A stretch of 9,588 nt of DNA from Candidatus Atribacteria bacterium UBA6251 (GTDB lineage Bacteria; Atribacterota; Phoenicimicrobiia; Phoenicimicrobiales; Phoenicimicrobiaceae): contig DJVR01000002.1 in NCBI GenBank assembly GCA_002441285.1, positions 4,078 to 13,665 on the forward strand, read 5' to 3'. The notes below the pieces were generated by a model. It was not told the origin of the DNA and made no database searches. It saw only the letters and a program-made list of their open reading frames with translations. Positions 1-6,910 of the stretch are shown one piece after another; within the stretch, counting starts at the first letter, position 1, and the number at the start of each line of letters is the position of its first letter. The position numbers and the translations under genes are program-made.

Positions 1-113
1 TTGGCAATTTCTGGTTTACTAAATAATAAATAAACATACAATAATAAGGCACTTAAAACAATAATTCTTTGCGCCCAGTTTCTGCCCATAAAATAGAGAA
101 TCAGATTTTTCAT
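1..113 (-). CDS. N-terminus of an unidentified membrane protein (partial, runs off the left edge)
   Basis: Reading leftward from an ATG at 113-111, 37 codons stay open to the window edge. They begin MKNLILYFMGRNWAQRI and continue into a hydrophobic stretch (about residues 17-31, IIVLSALLLYVYLLF) that looks like a first transmembrane helix or uncleaved signal anchor. The start is supported by an AGAGGT Shine-Dalgarno on the minus strand (complement of 121-126), about 7 bases from the ATG. The gene is divergent from mntP. The visible part is too short to name a family. A transporter or permease is plausible from the short basic N-terminus followed by a long helix, but that is inference only. 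Confidence 0.6.
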   Translation of the reverse strand, partial: MKNLILYFMGRNWAQRIIVLSALLLYVYLLFSKPEIA

Positions 114-317
114 ATTTATAACCTCTTATAATGATTTTATAATATATAATAATTTAGTATATTTTAACTTAAAGTATAACATAACAGGGATAAGATTATT
201 TACTCAATTTCATTAAAAAGTAGACCTGACCTTTATTATTTGCTAAAATAATTCATACCTTAGACAAATACCTTTTATCTTAATACTTAATACAAAAAAT
301 AGCGGAGAATAATCTAC
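114..317. other. divergent intergenic region upstream of mntP
   Basis: This very AT-rich 204-bp region lies between two divergently transcribed genes, so it should carry promoters for both. Only the mntP-side promoter candidate looks reasonable (listed separately). Two short direct repeats lie in the predicted mntP leader: ATACCTT at 255-261 and 268-274, and a tandem TTAATAC at 280-286 and 287-293. No conserved core of a yybP-ykoY manganese riboswitch, which often precedes mntP genes, could be recognised by eye. Confidence 0.5.
221..249 (+). promoter_or_regulatory. candidate sigma-A promoter of mntP
   Basis: TAGACC (221-226, 4 of 6 to TTGACA) is followed after 17 bp by TAAAAT (244-249, 5 of 6 to TATAAT). 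A TG at 241-242, one base before the -10, gives an extended -10 element. Transcription would begin near 256 and leave a leader of about 60 bases before mntP. Such matches also occur by chance in AT-rich DNA, so this is a reasonable prediction and not proof. Confidence 0.4.
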
Positions 318-878
318 ATGTCTTTTTTATCAACAATATTACTGGCTTTGGGGTTAGCTATGGATGCTTTTGCAGTTTCCATCACTGGTGGTATTGTCTC
401 AGCCACTGTTAGTATTTCTTTTTCCTTAAAGATTGCTCTTTTTTTTGCTGGTTTTCAGATACTTGTGCCCTGGGTTGGCTGGTGGTTAGGTCAAAATATT
501 GCCAGATATATATCAAACTATGATCATTGGGTTGCCTTTCTGCTCTTGTTTATGATAGGAGGAAAGATGATTTATGAGTCTTTTCAAAATAAAGAGACCA
601 ACCAATCTATCAATTTTAATAGCACATTAGTCTTATTTTTTTTAGCAATTGCCACTAGTATTGATGCTCTGATTGCTGGGATAAGTCTCTCTCTTATAGA
701 ACTGGATATTACTCCGATAATAATTACTATCGGGATAACAACTTTTTTTCTATCTCTAATAGGGGTTAGCATAGGAAAAGTATTAGGTTATTTGATGAAG
801 AGGTATGCTGAGCTGGCTGGTGGTATAATTTTAATTTTAATTGGTTTTCAGATATTAGTGGGACATATTAGTGCCTAA
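318..878 (+). CDS. mntP: manganese efflux pump MntP (DUF204/YebN family)
   Basis: This 186-residue inner-membrane protein exports excess Mn2+. Its length matches the family (about 180-190 residues). It has two homologous halves, as expected: LGLAMDAFAVSI near residues 11-22 opens the first and ATSIDALIAGISL near 112-124 opens the second. Each carries a membrane-embedded aspartate (D16, D116) of the type needed for transport in characterised MntP proteins. Further marks are GGKMIYE at 81-87 and the C-terminal AGGIILILIGFQIL at 167-180. Six hydrophobic segments can be counted. The start is fixed by GGAGAA at 304-309, 8 bases upstream. The gene stands alone: the left neighbour diverges and the restriction operon begins 295 bp downstream. 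Export of manganese is inferred from the family; other divalent ions are possible. Confidence 0.93.
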   Translation: MSFLSTILLALGLAMDAFAVSITGGIVSATVSISFSLKIALFFAGFQILVPWVGWWLGQNIARYISNYDHWVAFLLLFMIGGKMIYESFQNKETNQSINFNSTLVLFFLAIATSIDALIAGISLSLIELDITPIIITIGITTFFLSLIGVSIGKVLGYLMKRYAELAGGIILILIGFQILVGHISA

Positions 879-948
879 CATATTTCATCGTAGATTTTGA
901 GAAATGAAAAAAGGAATTGTTTGATTCAATTACCCTGAAATTAAATAT

Positions 949-971
949 TATTGTATAATCAAAATACAATA
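949..971. repeat. perfect 8-bp inverted repeat downstream of mntP
   Basis: TATTGTAT (949-956) and ATACAATA (964-971) are exact reverse complements separated by 7 bases. A second perfect inverted repeat, TTTACTT (975-981) and AAGTAAA (985-991), follows 3 bases later. Neither is followed by a clean T-run. They could be weak AT-only transcript ends for mntP or a repressor site for the restriction operon. Chance is a real alternative in DNA this AT-rich. Confidence 0.3.
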
Positions 972-1018
972 TCATTTACTTATTAAGTAAAATTTAAAAT
1001 TGCTATTCTAATTTCATT

Positions 1019-1024
1019 TATAAT
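1019..1024 (+). promoter_or_regulatory. candidate -10 element for the hsd operon
   Basis: A perfect TATAAT lies about 150 bases before hsdM. No good -35 sits 16-18 bp upstream, so activity would need an activator or a different element. If it is used, the transcript would include the whole leader with the competing stems at 1049-1141. Confidence 0.25.
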
Positions 1025-1117
1025 AATAATTTATTTTAGCATTCTGCCCTTAAAGGGAGAGGAGAGGTTACTATTACTAAATATCAATTTAGATTTTGAT
1101 TTTAGTTTTAGGGGTTT

Positions 1118-1140
1118 TCAAGGGGAAGGACTCCCTTTGA
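1118..1140 (+). promoter_or_regulatory. hairpin in the hsdM leader, possible translational or attenuation control
   Basis: TCAAGGGGA (1118-1126) pairs with TCCCTTTGA (1132-1140) around the loop AGGAC, giving 9 pairs with one G-U. No T-run follows, so it is not an intrinsic terminator. The 3' arm can instead pair with an upstream segment: CTTAAAGGGAG (1049-1059) against CTCCCTTTGAG (1131-1141), 11 pairs with one G-U. The Shine-Dalgarno GGAGGA (1151-1156) lies 10 bases downstream. The two folds exclude each other, as in leaders that switch state, but no ligand or regulator is visible. Confidence 0.35.
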
Positions 1141-1173
1141 GTGTCTTGTAGGAGGAAATACTAAAAGTCTGCT

Positions 1174-2706
1174 ATGTATAATAACCAGCTAGATATAAAA
1201 GCATTAGAAAATTGGCTCTGGGAAGCCGCCTGCAAAATTAGAGGACCGATCGATGCACCCAAATATAAAGATTATATCTTGCCGCTCATATTCTTAAAGA
1301 GGCTCTCTGATGTATTTGAAGATGAGATAAATCGGCTCGCGCAAAGTTACGGCTCAAAGGAGACGGCTGAAGAGTTATTAGCTGAAGACCACCGTCTCGT
1401 CCGTTTCTATCTGCCCCGAAAAGCAAGATGGGAGGAGCTGGCCAAACAGACCACGAACGTCGGGGAATATTTAACCGATGCCGTTCGTACCATCGCCAGA
1501 GAAAACCCCAAGCTTCAGGGGGTTATAGATATAGTAGATTTTAATGCAACTACTGCGGGTCAGCGAATTATTAGCGATGATAAATTAAAAGAGCTTATTG
1601 AGGTTCTGGGTAGATATCGGCTGGGTTTAAAGGATGTAGATGCGGACATTCTAGGGAGGGCTTATGAATATCTGTTGAGAAAGTTCGCTGAGGGTTCCGG
1701 ACAGAGTGCCGGAGAGTTTTATACTCCTGGAGAAGTGGCCATATTGATGTCTTACCTGCTAAACCCGGAGCCCGGGGATGAGATATACGACCCCTGTTGT
1801 GGTTCGGGAGGTCTCTTGATAAAATCCTATCTACGGTTTAAAGAAAAATATGGGTCTGATTCTACTCTGGTACCTCTAAAATTCTATGGCCAGGAGATAC
1901 TACCTTCCACCTTTGCTATGGCCAAGATGAACACTTTTATTCACGATATGGAGGCAGTAATAGCCCTGGGGGATACGATGAGTAGACCTGCCTTTTTGAC
2001 GCCGGGAGGGTCGCTCCGAAAATTCGACCTGGTGGCTGCCAACCCAATGTGGAACCAGAATTTTTCTCCCTCTACCTACGAAAATGACCCCTACAATCGC
2101 TTCATTTTTGGCTACCCTCCTTCCAGTAGTGCCGACTGGGGCTGGATTCAGCATATGTTTGCATCTTTAAAGGAAAAAGGTAAAATGGCGGTGGTAATCG
2201 ATACCGGTGCAGTCTCCAGAGGTAGCGGAAACGTAGGCAAAAACAGAGAGAGGGACATAAGAAAGGAGTTTGTGGAGAAAGATTTTGTAGAAGCCATTTT
2301 ATTGCTGCCGGAAAACCTTTTTTATAACGCGGCCGCACCAGGAGTTATCATCGTAATCAACAAATCTAAACTAGCCGAGAGGAAAGAACAGATATTACTT
2401 ATCAATGCCTCTAAACTGTTTAAAAAAGGTAGACCCAAAAATTATCTCCCCGATGAGAGCATAAAACAGATTTCCGCTATATATCTTAATTGGAGGGAGG
2501 AAGAAGGTATAAGTAGAATCATTACCCGGGAAGAGGCAGCCAGAAATGATTATAACTTGAGCCCAAGTCGCTATGTCGCTCAAAACGGAGAGGATAACAC
2601 TCTACTGCTCGAGGAGGCAGTGGTGCAGTTACAGGAGGCGGAAGAGGAGAGAAAAGAGGCAGATGAGAAACTAAGAGAAATACTGGGAGAGCTAGGATTA
2701 TGGTGA
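1174..2706 (+). CDS. hsdM: Type I restriction-modification system, DNA methyltransferase subunit HsdM
   Basis: HsdM transfers a methyl group from S-adenosylmethionine to N6 of adenine in the site chosen by HsdS, and is also needed in the restriction complex. The 510 residues match the family in length. An N-terminal helical domain (LENWLWEAACKIRGPID, residues 11-27) is followed by the GEFYTP signature (180-185), SAM-binding motif I DPCCGSGG (206-213) and catalytic motif IV NPMW (290-293). NPMW replaces the commoner NPPF/Y; I associate this with an HsdM clade that also has the YPPSSSADWGW stretch (314-324). The C-terminus (about 477-506) is a charged coiled coil, probably for subunit contact. 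ATG 1174 is the only sensible start after an in-frame stop at 1162, although GGAGGA (1151-1156) is 17 bases away, unusually far. The gene overlaps hsdS by 7 bp and is richer in GC than the flanks. Confidence 0.95.
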   Translation: MYNNQLDIKALENWLWEAACKIRGPIDAPKYKDYILPLIFLKRLSDVFEDEINRLAQSYGSKETAEELLAEDHRLVRFYLPRKARWEELAKQTTNVGEYLTDAVRTIARENPKLQGVIDIVDFNATTAGQRIISDDKLKELIEVLGRYRLGLKDVDADILGRAYEYLLRKFAEGSGQSAGEFYTPGEVAILMSYLLNPEPGDEIYDPCCGSGGLLIKSYLRFKEKYGSDSTLVPLKFYGQEILPSTFAMAKMNTFIHDMEAVIALGDTMSRPAFLTPGGSLRKFDLVAANPMWNQNFSPSTYENDPYNRFIFGYPPSSSADWGWIQHMFASLKEKGKMAVVIDTGAVSRGSGNVGKNRERDIRKEFVEKDFVEAILLLPENLFYNAAAPGVIIVINKSKLAERKEQILLINASKLFKKGRPKNYLPDESIKQISAIYLNWREEEGISRIITREEAARNDYNLSPSRYVAQNGEDNTLLLEEAVVQLQEAEEERKEADEKLREILGELGLW

Positions 2707-3959
2707 TGAATGAAAATGGAGTAATTCGAGAGGGCTTCAGGATGACCGAACTTGGGCCACTACCTGAGGAGTGGGAGGTAGTGAGAGTTGTAGATTGTTG
2801 TGATTTTGAAAGAGGAGCGGAGCCAGGAAGTAATTCTTATAATAGGCAAGGAAATGGAATTCCTTTTATTAGGGTAGGCAATATATCTACCGGAATACAA
2901 GAGTTATTATATACAAATTCCAATAATGTTAAGATGTGCAAGAGAGAAGACATTCTAATGAGTTTTGATGGCTCTTCTGGAGTAGTTGTAAAAGGGTTTA
3001 CAGGAGCGTACTCTTCAGGGATTAGAAAAGTTATTCCTAAAATGTCACACATGGATAAGACTTTTCTCTTTTATGCGTTAAAAACAAGATTTGTCCAGAA
3101 TACAGTAGAGAAATATACAACGGGGATAACTATAAAGCATGCTAGTAAATCATTACCACATATCAAAATTCCTTTTCCTTCCCTTGCTGAACAGCAAAAG
3201 ATTGCTGCCATCCTCTCTGCCGTCCAGGAGGCAAAAGAAAAGACGGGGGCAGTGATAAACGCCACTAAGGCCCTCAAAAAATCAATGATGAAGCATCTCT
3301 TCACCTATGGACCTGTGCCACTGCTGGAGGCAGAGAATATACCACTCAAGGAGACAGAGATAGGTATGATACCTGAGGATTGGGAAGTGGTGAGGCTGGG
3401 AGATGTTGCTGAAGATAGAAGAGAGACTGTTGACCCTAAAAAAAAGGATATTGCTTATGTTGGACTCGAACATTTAACTCCTGGAACTATTAGATTAAAT
3501 AATTATGGTAATTCAAAAGAGATTAAGAGCTCAAAATCTAAATTTTATAAAGATGACATTCTATATGCTAAACTTAGACCATATTTGGATAAAGGTGTTT
3601 TAGCAGAGTTTGAAGGCATTTGTTCAACCGACATCATTGTTATTCAACCAAATAAAAGATTAATTAATCCGCAATACTTAGCTTATTTTATTCATATATC
3701 TAAATTTTTAGATTTTGCCACAAAATCTATGACTGGAGTGAACCATCCAAGGACAAGCTGGTCCATCTTAAAAACCTTTAAAATCCCCTTTCCTCCTCTT
3801 TCTACTCAACAAAAGATTGCCTCGATTCTATCTGTCATTGACCAGAAAATTGAAGCAGAGGAGAACAAAAAGAGAGCCCTGGAAGACCTGTTCAAGACGC
3901 TTTTGTATAACCTTATGACTGCCCAAATAAGAGTTAATCATTTGGAGGTGGAGATATGA
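2700..3959 (+). CDS. hsdS: Type I restriction-modification system, specificity subunit HsdS
   Basis: HsdS recognises the bipartite target and holds the HsdM and HsdR subunits. The 419 residues show the usual two-fold design. ELGPLPEEWEVVR (17-29) opens half one, with recognition domain 1 at about 30-158. PFPSLAEQQKIAAILSAV (158-175) starts the central helical spacer. EIGMIPEDWEVVRLGDV (220-236) opens half two, with recognition domain 2 at about 237-362. PFPPLSTQQKIASILSVIDQ (363-382) starts the distal helix. Both halves are intact, so the subunit should be functional. Starts at ATG 2700, GTG 2703 or ATG 2706 are all possible; 2700 has GGGAG about 10 bases upstream, while 2706 overlaps the hsdM stop as TGATG. 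The recognition domains are much more AT-rich than the conserved segments, a sign of domain exchange. The target sequence cannot be predicted by eye. Confidence 0.94.
   Translation: MVMNENGVIREGFRMTELGPLPEEWEVVRVVDCCDFERGAEPGSNSYNRQGNGIPFIRVGNISTGIQELLYTNSNNVKMCKREDILMSFDGSSGVVVKGFTGAYSSGIRKVIPKMSHMDKTFLFYALKTRFVQNTVEKYTTGITIKHASKSLPHIKIPFPSLAEQQKIAAILSAVQEAKEKTGAVINATKALKKSMMKHLFTYGPVPLLEAENIPLKETEIGMIPEDWEVVRLGDVAEDRRETVDPKKKDIAYVGLEHLTPGTIRLNNYGNSKEIKSSKSKFYKDDILYAKLRPYLDKGVLAEFEGICSTDIIVIQPNKRLINPQYLAYFIHISKFLDFATKSMTGVNHPRTSWSILKTFKIPFPPLSTQQKIASILSVIDQKIEAEENKKRALEDLFKTLLYNLMTAQIRVNHLEVEI
2761..2786 (+). repeat. first copy of the intragenic hsdS repeat
   Basis: This 26-base segment encodes part of the PEEWEVVR motif and matches 3370-3395 at 22 of 26 positions. 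Such in-frame repeats at the edge of each recognition domain are typical of HsdS and can support recombination that swaps domains. Confidence 0.75.
3370..3395 (+). repeat. second copy of the intragenic hsdS repeat
   Basis: This is the direct counterpart of 2761-2786 and encodes the PEDWEVVR motif that starts the second half. Another shared block, CAAAAGATTGC, lies at the distal edges of both recognition domains (about 3195-3205 and 3810-3820). Each recognition domain is therefore flanked by near-identical DNA. Confidence 0.75.
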
Positions 3960-6910
3960 ACCCCTTAGGAGGAGAAAAATATTCCGTTCAGAAGCCCCTT
4001 ATAAACTATGTAAAAGAGGAATTTGCAGAATATGTTTCCGAAGATGGTAACAAGGTATTTCTAAAGCTAGGCTGGGAATATGTCAGTCCTGAGAAAGCCT
4101 TAAGACTAAGAGGCGGTAAGACGGGCTTAGTATTTAGAGAGATATTTATCAATCAGATGCAAAGACTCAACCCCGGTTTTATGGATCACCTTCTGGCCGA
4201 AGAGGTAATTAAAAAATTAGAAACTATCCTACCCAATATTGAAGGTAATTTTACTAGCTGGGAATACCTAAAAGGGATTAAAACAATATTCGTCCCCAAT
4301 GAAAAGCGGGAGAGAAATATCAAATTTCTGGATAGTGAAAATATAGACCGAAACCTCTTTCAGGTTACCGAGGAGTTTGAGTTTACTAACGGAACCAAAA
4401 CCATCAGACCGGATATAGTCTTTCTCATCAACGGTCTTCCTGTTTTATTTATCGAAACGAAAGCTGCTTATAAGATAGAGGGGATAAACGAGGCTTTAGA
4501 ACAGGTGAAGAGGTATCACCGGGAATGCCCTGAACTTCTGGCTATCTTACAGGTCTATGCCCTCACTCACCTCTCAAGGTATTACTATAGCACCACCTGG
4601 AACACCTCTGAGAAGCTCCTCTTTAACTGGAAAGAAGAAACTAGTGGCAACTTTGAGAATCTGGTCAAAACCTTTTTCGATAGAGACCGGGTGATAAAAC
4701 TTCTTCTTGACTTTATAATGTTTACCAGGCAGGATGACGAACTCAAAAAGATTATTTTAAGACCACATCAGATAAGAGCTGTTAATAAAATAGTAGAAAG
4801 AGCGGAAAATCCAGAAAAGAGAAGAGGGCTTATCTGGCATACTCAAGGTTCCGGTAAGACTTACACCATGATAGTTGCCGCCCAGAAGATACTTGCCAAT
4901 CCCTTATTTGAAAATCCCACGGTCATTATGCTGGTGGATAGGAATGAGCTAGAAAGTCAACTCTTTGGAAATCTTGCTGCTCTCGGCATTGAAAATGTGG
5001 AGGTCGCAGAGAGCAAAAAGCATCTGCAAAACCTGCTTTCCCGAGATAGGAGAGGTTTGATTGTCACAATGATTCATAAGTTCGAGGATATACCGGAGAA
5101 TATAAATCTTCGAAAGAATATTTTTATCTTGGTAGATGAAGCACACCGAACTACCGAGGGAAAACTTGGTAATTATCTGATGGGTGCAATTCCCAATGCC
5201 ACATACCTTGGTTTCACCGGCACTCCTATTGATAAAACCCAGTATGGCAAAGGGACCTTTATCGTATTCGGCAAAGATGATCCGCCTAAAGGATACCTTG
5301 ATAAATATAGCATTGCTGAATCCATAGAAGATGGTACCACTGTTCCTCTATATTACACTCTTGCCCCTAACGAGCTTCAGGTTGATAAAGAAGTGCTGGA
5401 AAGGGAATTCCTTGACCTGACTGAGGCGGAAGGAATGAGCGATATTGAGGAGCTCAACCAAGTGCTGGAGAAGGCAGTAACCCTTAAAAATATGCTCAAA
5501 AATGGAGAAAGAGTTGAAAAAGTTGGCCGGTATATCGTTGACCATTACCAAAAAAATATCGAACCTATGGGGTATAAGGCTTTTGTGGTGGCGGTGGATA
5601 GAGAAGCCTGTGCCCGGTATAAAGAAGAACTGGATAAATATTTACCACCCGACTATTCCAAAGTGGTATATAGCCCCTTTTATAACGACCCACCTGAACT
5701 TTCCAAATACCATCTTTCAGAAATTGAAGAGAAAAGGATAAGAAACGCTTTCAGAAAGCCTGATGAGCTACCGAAAATATTAATGGTGACAGAAAAGCTG
5801 CTTACCGGTTTTGATGCCCCGATTCTCTATGGTATGTATCTGGATAAGCCAATGAGAGACCACGTCCTTTTACAGGCTATCGCCAGAGTAAACCGGCCTT
5901 ATGAAGATGATGAAGGAAGAAAAAAGTCCTCCGGATTTGTCCTCGACTTTGTCGGTATTTTCGACAACCTTGAAAAAGCTCTGGCTTTTGACTCTCAAGA
6001 TATTGAGGGAATTGTCCAGGATATTGAGGTTTTAAAGAAAAGATTTGCTGAAGAAATGAAAAAGGCTAGAGAGAATTACCTTATCCTTATCGAAGGGAAA
6101 ACTCAAGATAAGGCATTTGAAGCAGTGCTGGAACACTTCAGAGATGAGGAGAGGAGAAAGGAATTTTATAAAATCTTTAAAGAGTTATCCGCTATTTATG
6201 AGATTATTTCCCCGGATGCCTTTTTAAGGCCCTATGTAGACGACTATGAAACCCTTTCCCGAATGTATAAAAGCCTTATAGAAAATTATGAACGGGGGAT
6301 TCTTATAGACCGAGAATTTACCAGAAAAACTGCTAGGCTAGTCCAGAAACATACCAGAAGTGGTGTAATTGGACCTACTCTGGATATTTATGAAATAGAT
6401 GAAGAAACTCTGAGAAGAATTGAAAAAAGCAAAGCCTCTGACACGGAAAAGATATTTAATCTGATAAAGAGCATTGCCTTTACGGTGGAAAAGGGAGGAG
6501 GTAAATCCCCTTATCTAATTTCTATTGCGGAGAGAGCTGAGTTAATAGCGAGGCTATATGAGACTAGACAAAAAACTACCCAGGAAACGTTAGAAGAGCT
6601 GAAGAAAATAATTGAAGAAATCAATTCTGCCCGGAGAGAACAGCTGGAAAAAGGGATGTCGGCTGATATCTTTACCATTTACTGGATGATAAAAGAAAGA
6701 GGATTTAAAGAGGCTGAGGCAATAGCAAATGAGATGAGGGAAGTGTTAGCGAAGTATCCCCACTGGCAAAAAAGTGAAAGATACGAAAGAGAAGTCCGGT
6801 CTAAACTCTATGAAGTTATATTACATTTATGCCCGACAGATATTCCCAAAAAAGTCTCAGAGGTGGTTCAGAACATAATGGATATACTTAAAGCAGGTAG
6901 TACTGAATGA
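3956..6910 (+). CDS. hsdR: Type I restriction-modification system, restriction and translocase subunit HsdR
   Basis: HsdR pumps DNA using ATP and cuts it away from the unmethylated site. The 984 residues are a normal length. The N-terminal nuclease has the PD-(D/E)xK signature: RPDIVFLING (151-160, D153) and IETKA (166-170, E167 and K169). Two superfamily-2 motor domains follow: Walker A TQGSGKT (296-302), DEAH (394-397), motif III TGTP (421-424), LLTGFDAP (615-622) and motif VI QAIARVNRP (640-648). The C-terminal third is helical and charged, as expected for docking on the HsdM-HsdS core. All key residues seen are present, so restriction activity is expected. Its ATG overlaps the hsdS stop by 4 bp (ATGA), with the strong Shine-Dalgarno GGAGGTGGAG about 3 bases before it. 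It overlaps the metallopeptidase gene the same way downstream. Confidence 0.96.
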   Translation: MNPLGGEKYSVQKPLINYVKEEFAEYVSEDGNKVFLKLGWEYVSPEKALRLRGGKTGLVFREIFINQMQRLNPGFMDHLLAEEVIKKLETILPNIEGNFTSWEYLKGIKTIFVPNEKRERNIKFLDSENIDRNLFQVTEEFEFTNGTKTIRPDIVFLINGLPVLFIETKAAYKIEGINEALEQVKRYHRECPELLAILQVYALTHLSRYYYSTTWNTSEKLLFNWKEETSGNFENLVKTFFDRDRVIKLLLDFIMFTRQDDELKKIILRPHQIRAVNKIVERAENPEKRRGLIWHTQGSGKTYTMIVAAQKILANPLFENPTVIMLVDRNELESQLFGNLAALGIENVEVAESKKHLQNLLSRDRRGLIVTMIHKFEDIPENINLRKNIFILVDEAHRTTEGKLGNYLMGAIPNATYLGFTGTPIDKTQYGKGTFIVFGKDDPPKGYLDKYSIAESIEDGTTVPLYYTLAPNELQVDKEVLEREFLDLTEAEGMSDIEELNQVLEKAVTLKNMLKNGERVEKVGRYIVDHYQKNIEPMGYKAFVVAVDREACARYKEELDKYLPPDYSKVVYSPFYNDPPELSKYHLSEIEEKRIRNAFRKPDELPKILMVTEKLLTGFDAPILYGMYLDKPMRDHVLLQAIARVNRPYEDDEGRKKSSGFVLDFVGIFDNLEKALAFDSQDIEGIVQDIEVLKKRFAEEMKKARENYLILIEGKTQDKAFEAVLEHFRDEERRKEFYKIFKELSAIYEIISPDAFLRPYVDDYETLSRMYKSLIENYERGILIDREFTRKTARLVQKHTRSGVIGPTLDIYEIDEETLRRIEKSKASDTEKIFNLIKSIAFTVEKGGGKSPYLISIAERAELIARLYETRQKTTQETLEELKKIIEEINSARREQLEKGMSADIFTIYWMIKERGFKEAEAIANEMREVLAKYPHWQKSERYEREVRSKLYEVILHLCPTDIPKKVSEVVQNIMDILKAGSTE

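Larger units (their letters stand above)
879..1173. other. AT-rich intergenic region between mntP and the restriction operon
   Basis: No convincing gene is present; the only short reading frames are a few codons long. The left part contains two adjacent inverted repeats (949-971 and 975-991). The middle has a perfect TATAAT at 1019-1024 without a good -35 at standard spacing; TTGCTA at 1000-1005 is only 13 bp away. The right part, the probable hsdM leader, holds a purine-rich block (1052-1066), a 9-bp hairpin (1118-1140) and the Shine-Dalgarno GGAGGA (1151-1156). No classical GC-rich terminator follows mntP. Confidence 0.5.

Noticed and set aside
114..317. yybP-ykoY manganese riboswitch upstream of mntP
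   Set aside because: This class often precedes mntP, but its GC-rich conserved core was not found; the region is almost entirely AT-rich.
1130..1142. C-protein box for restriction operon control
   Set aside because: ACTC-N5-GAGT at 1130-1142 has only 4-bp arms, and no C-protein gene is present.
1900..2583. Minus-strand open frames within hsdM
   Set aside because: They lie opposite a strongly conserved methyltransferase gene, have no family features and no Shine-Dalgarno.
2700..3959. Phase-variable, invertible hsdS arrangement
   Set aside because: The repeats are direct, not inverted, and there is no second hsdS or recombinase gene in the window.
5502..5741. Plus-strand 79-codon frame inside hsdR
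   Set aside because: It is out of frame with a well-conserved motor domain and its peptide shows no recognisable motif.
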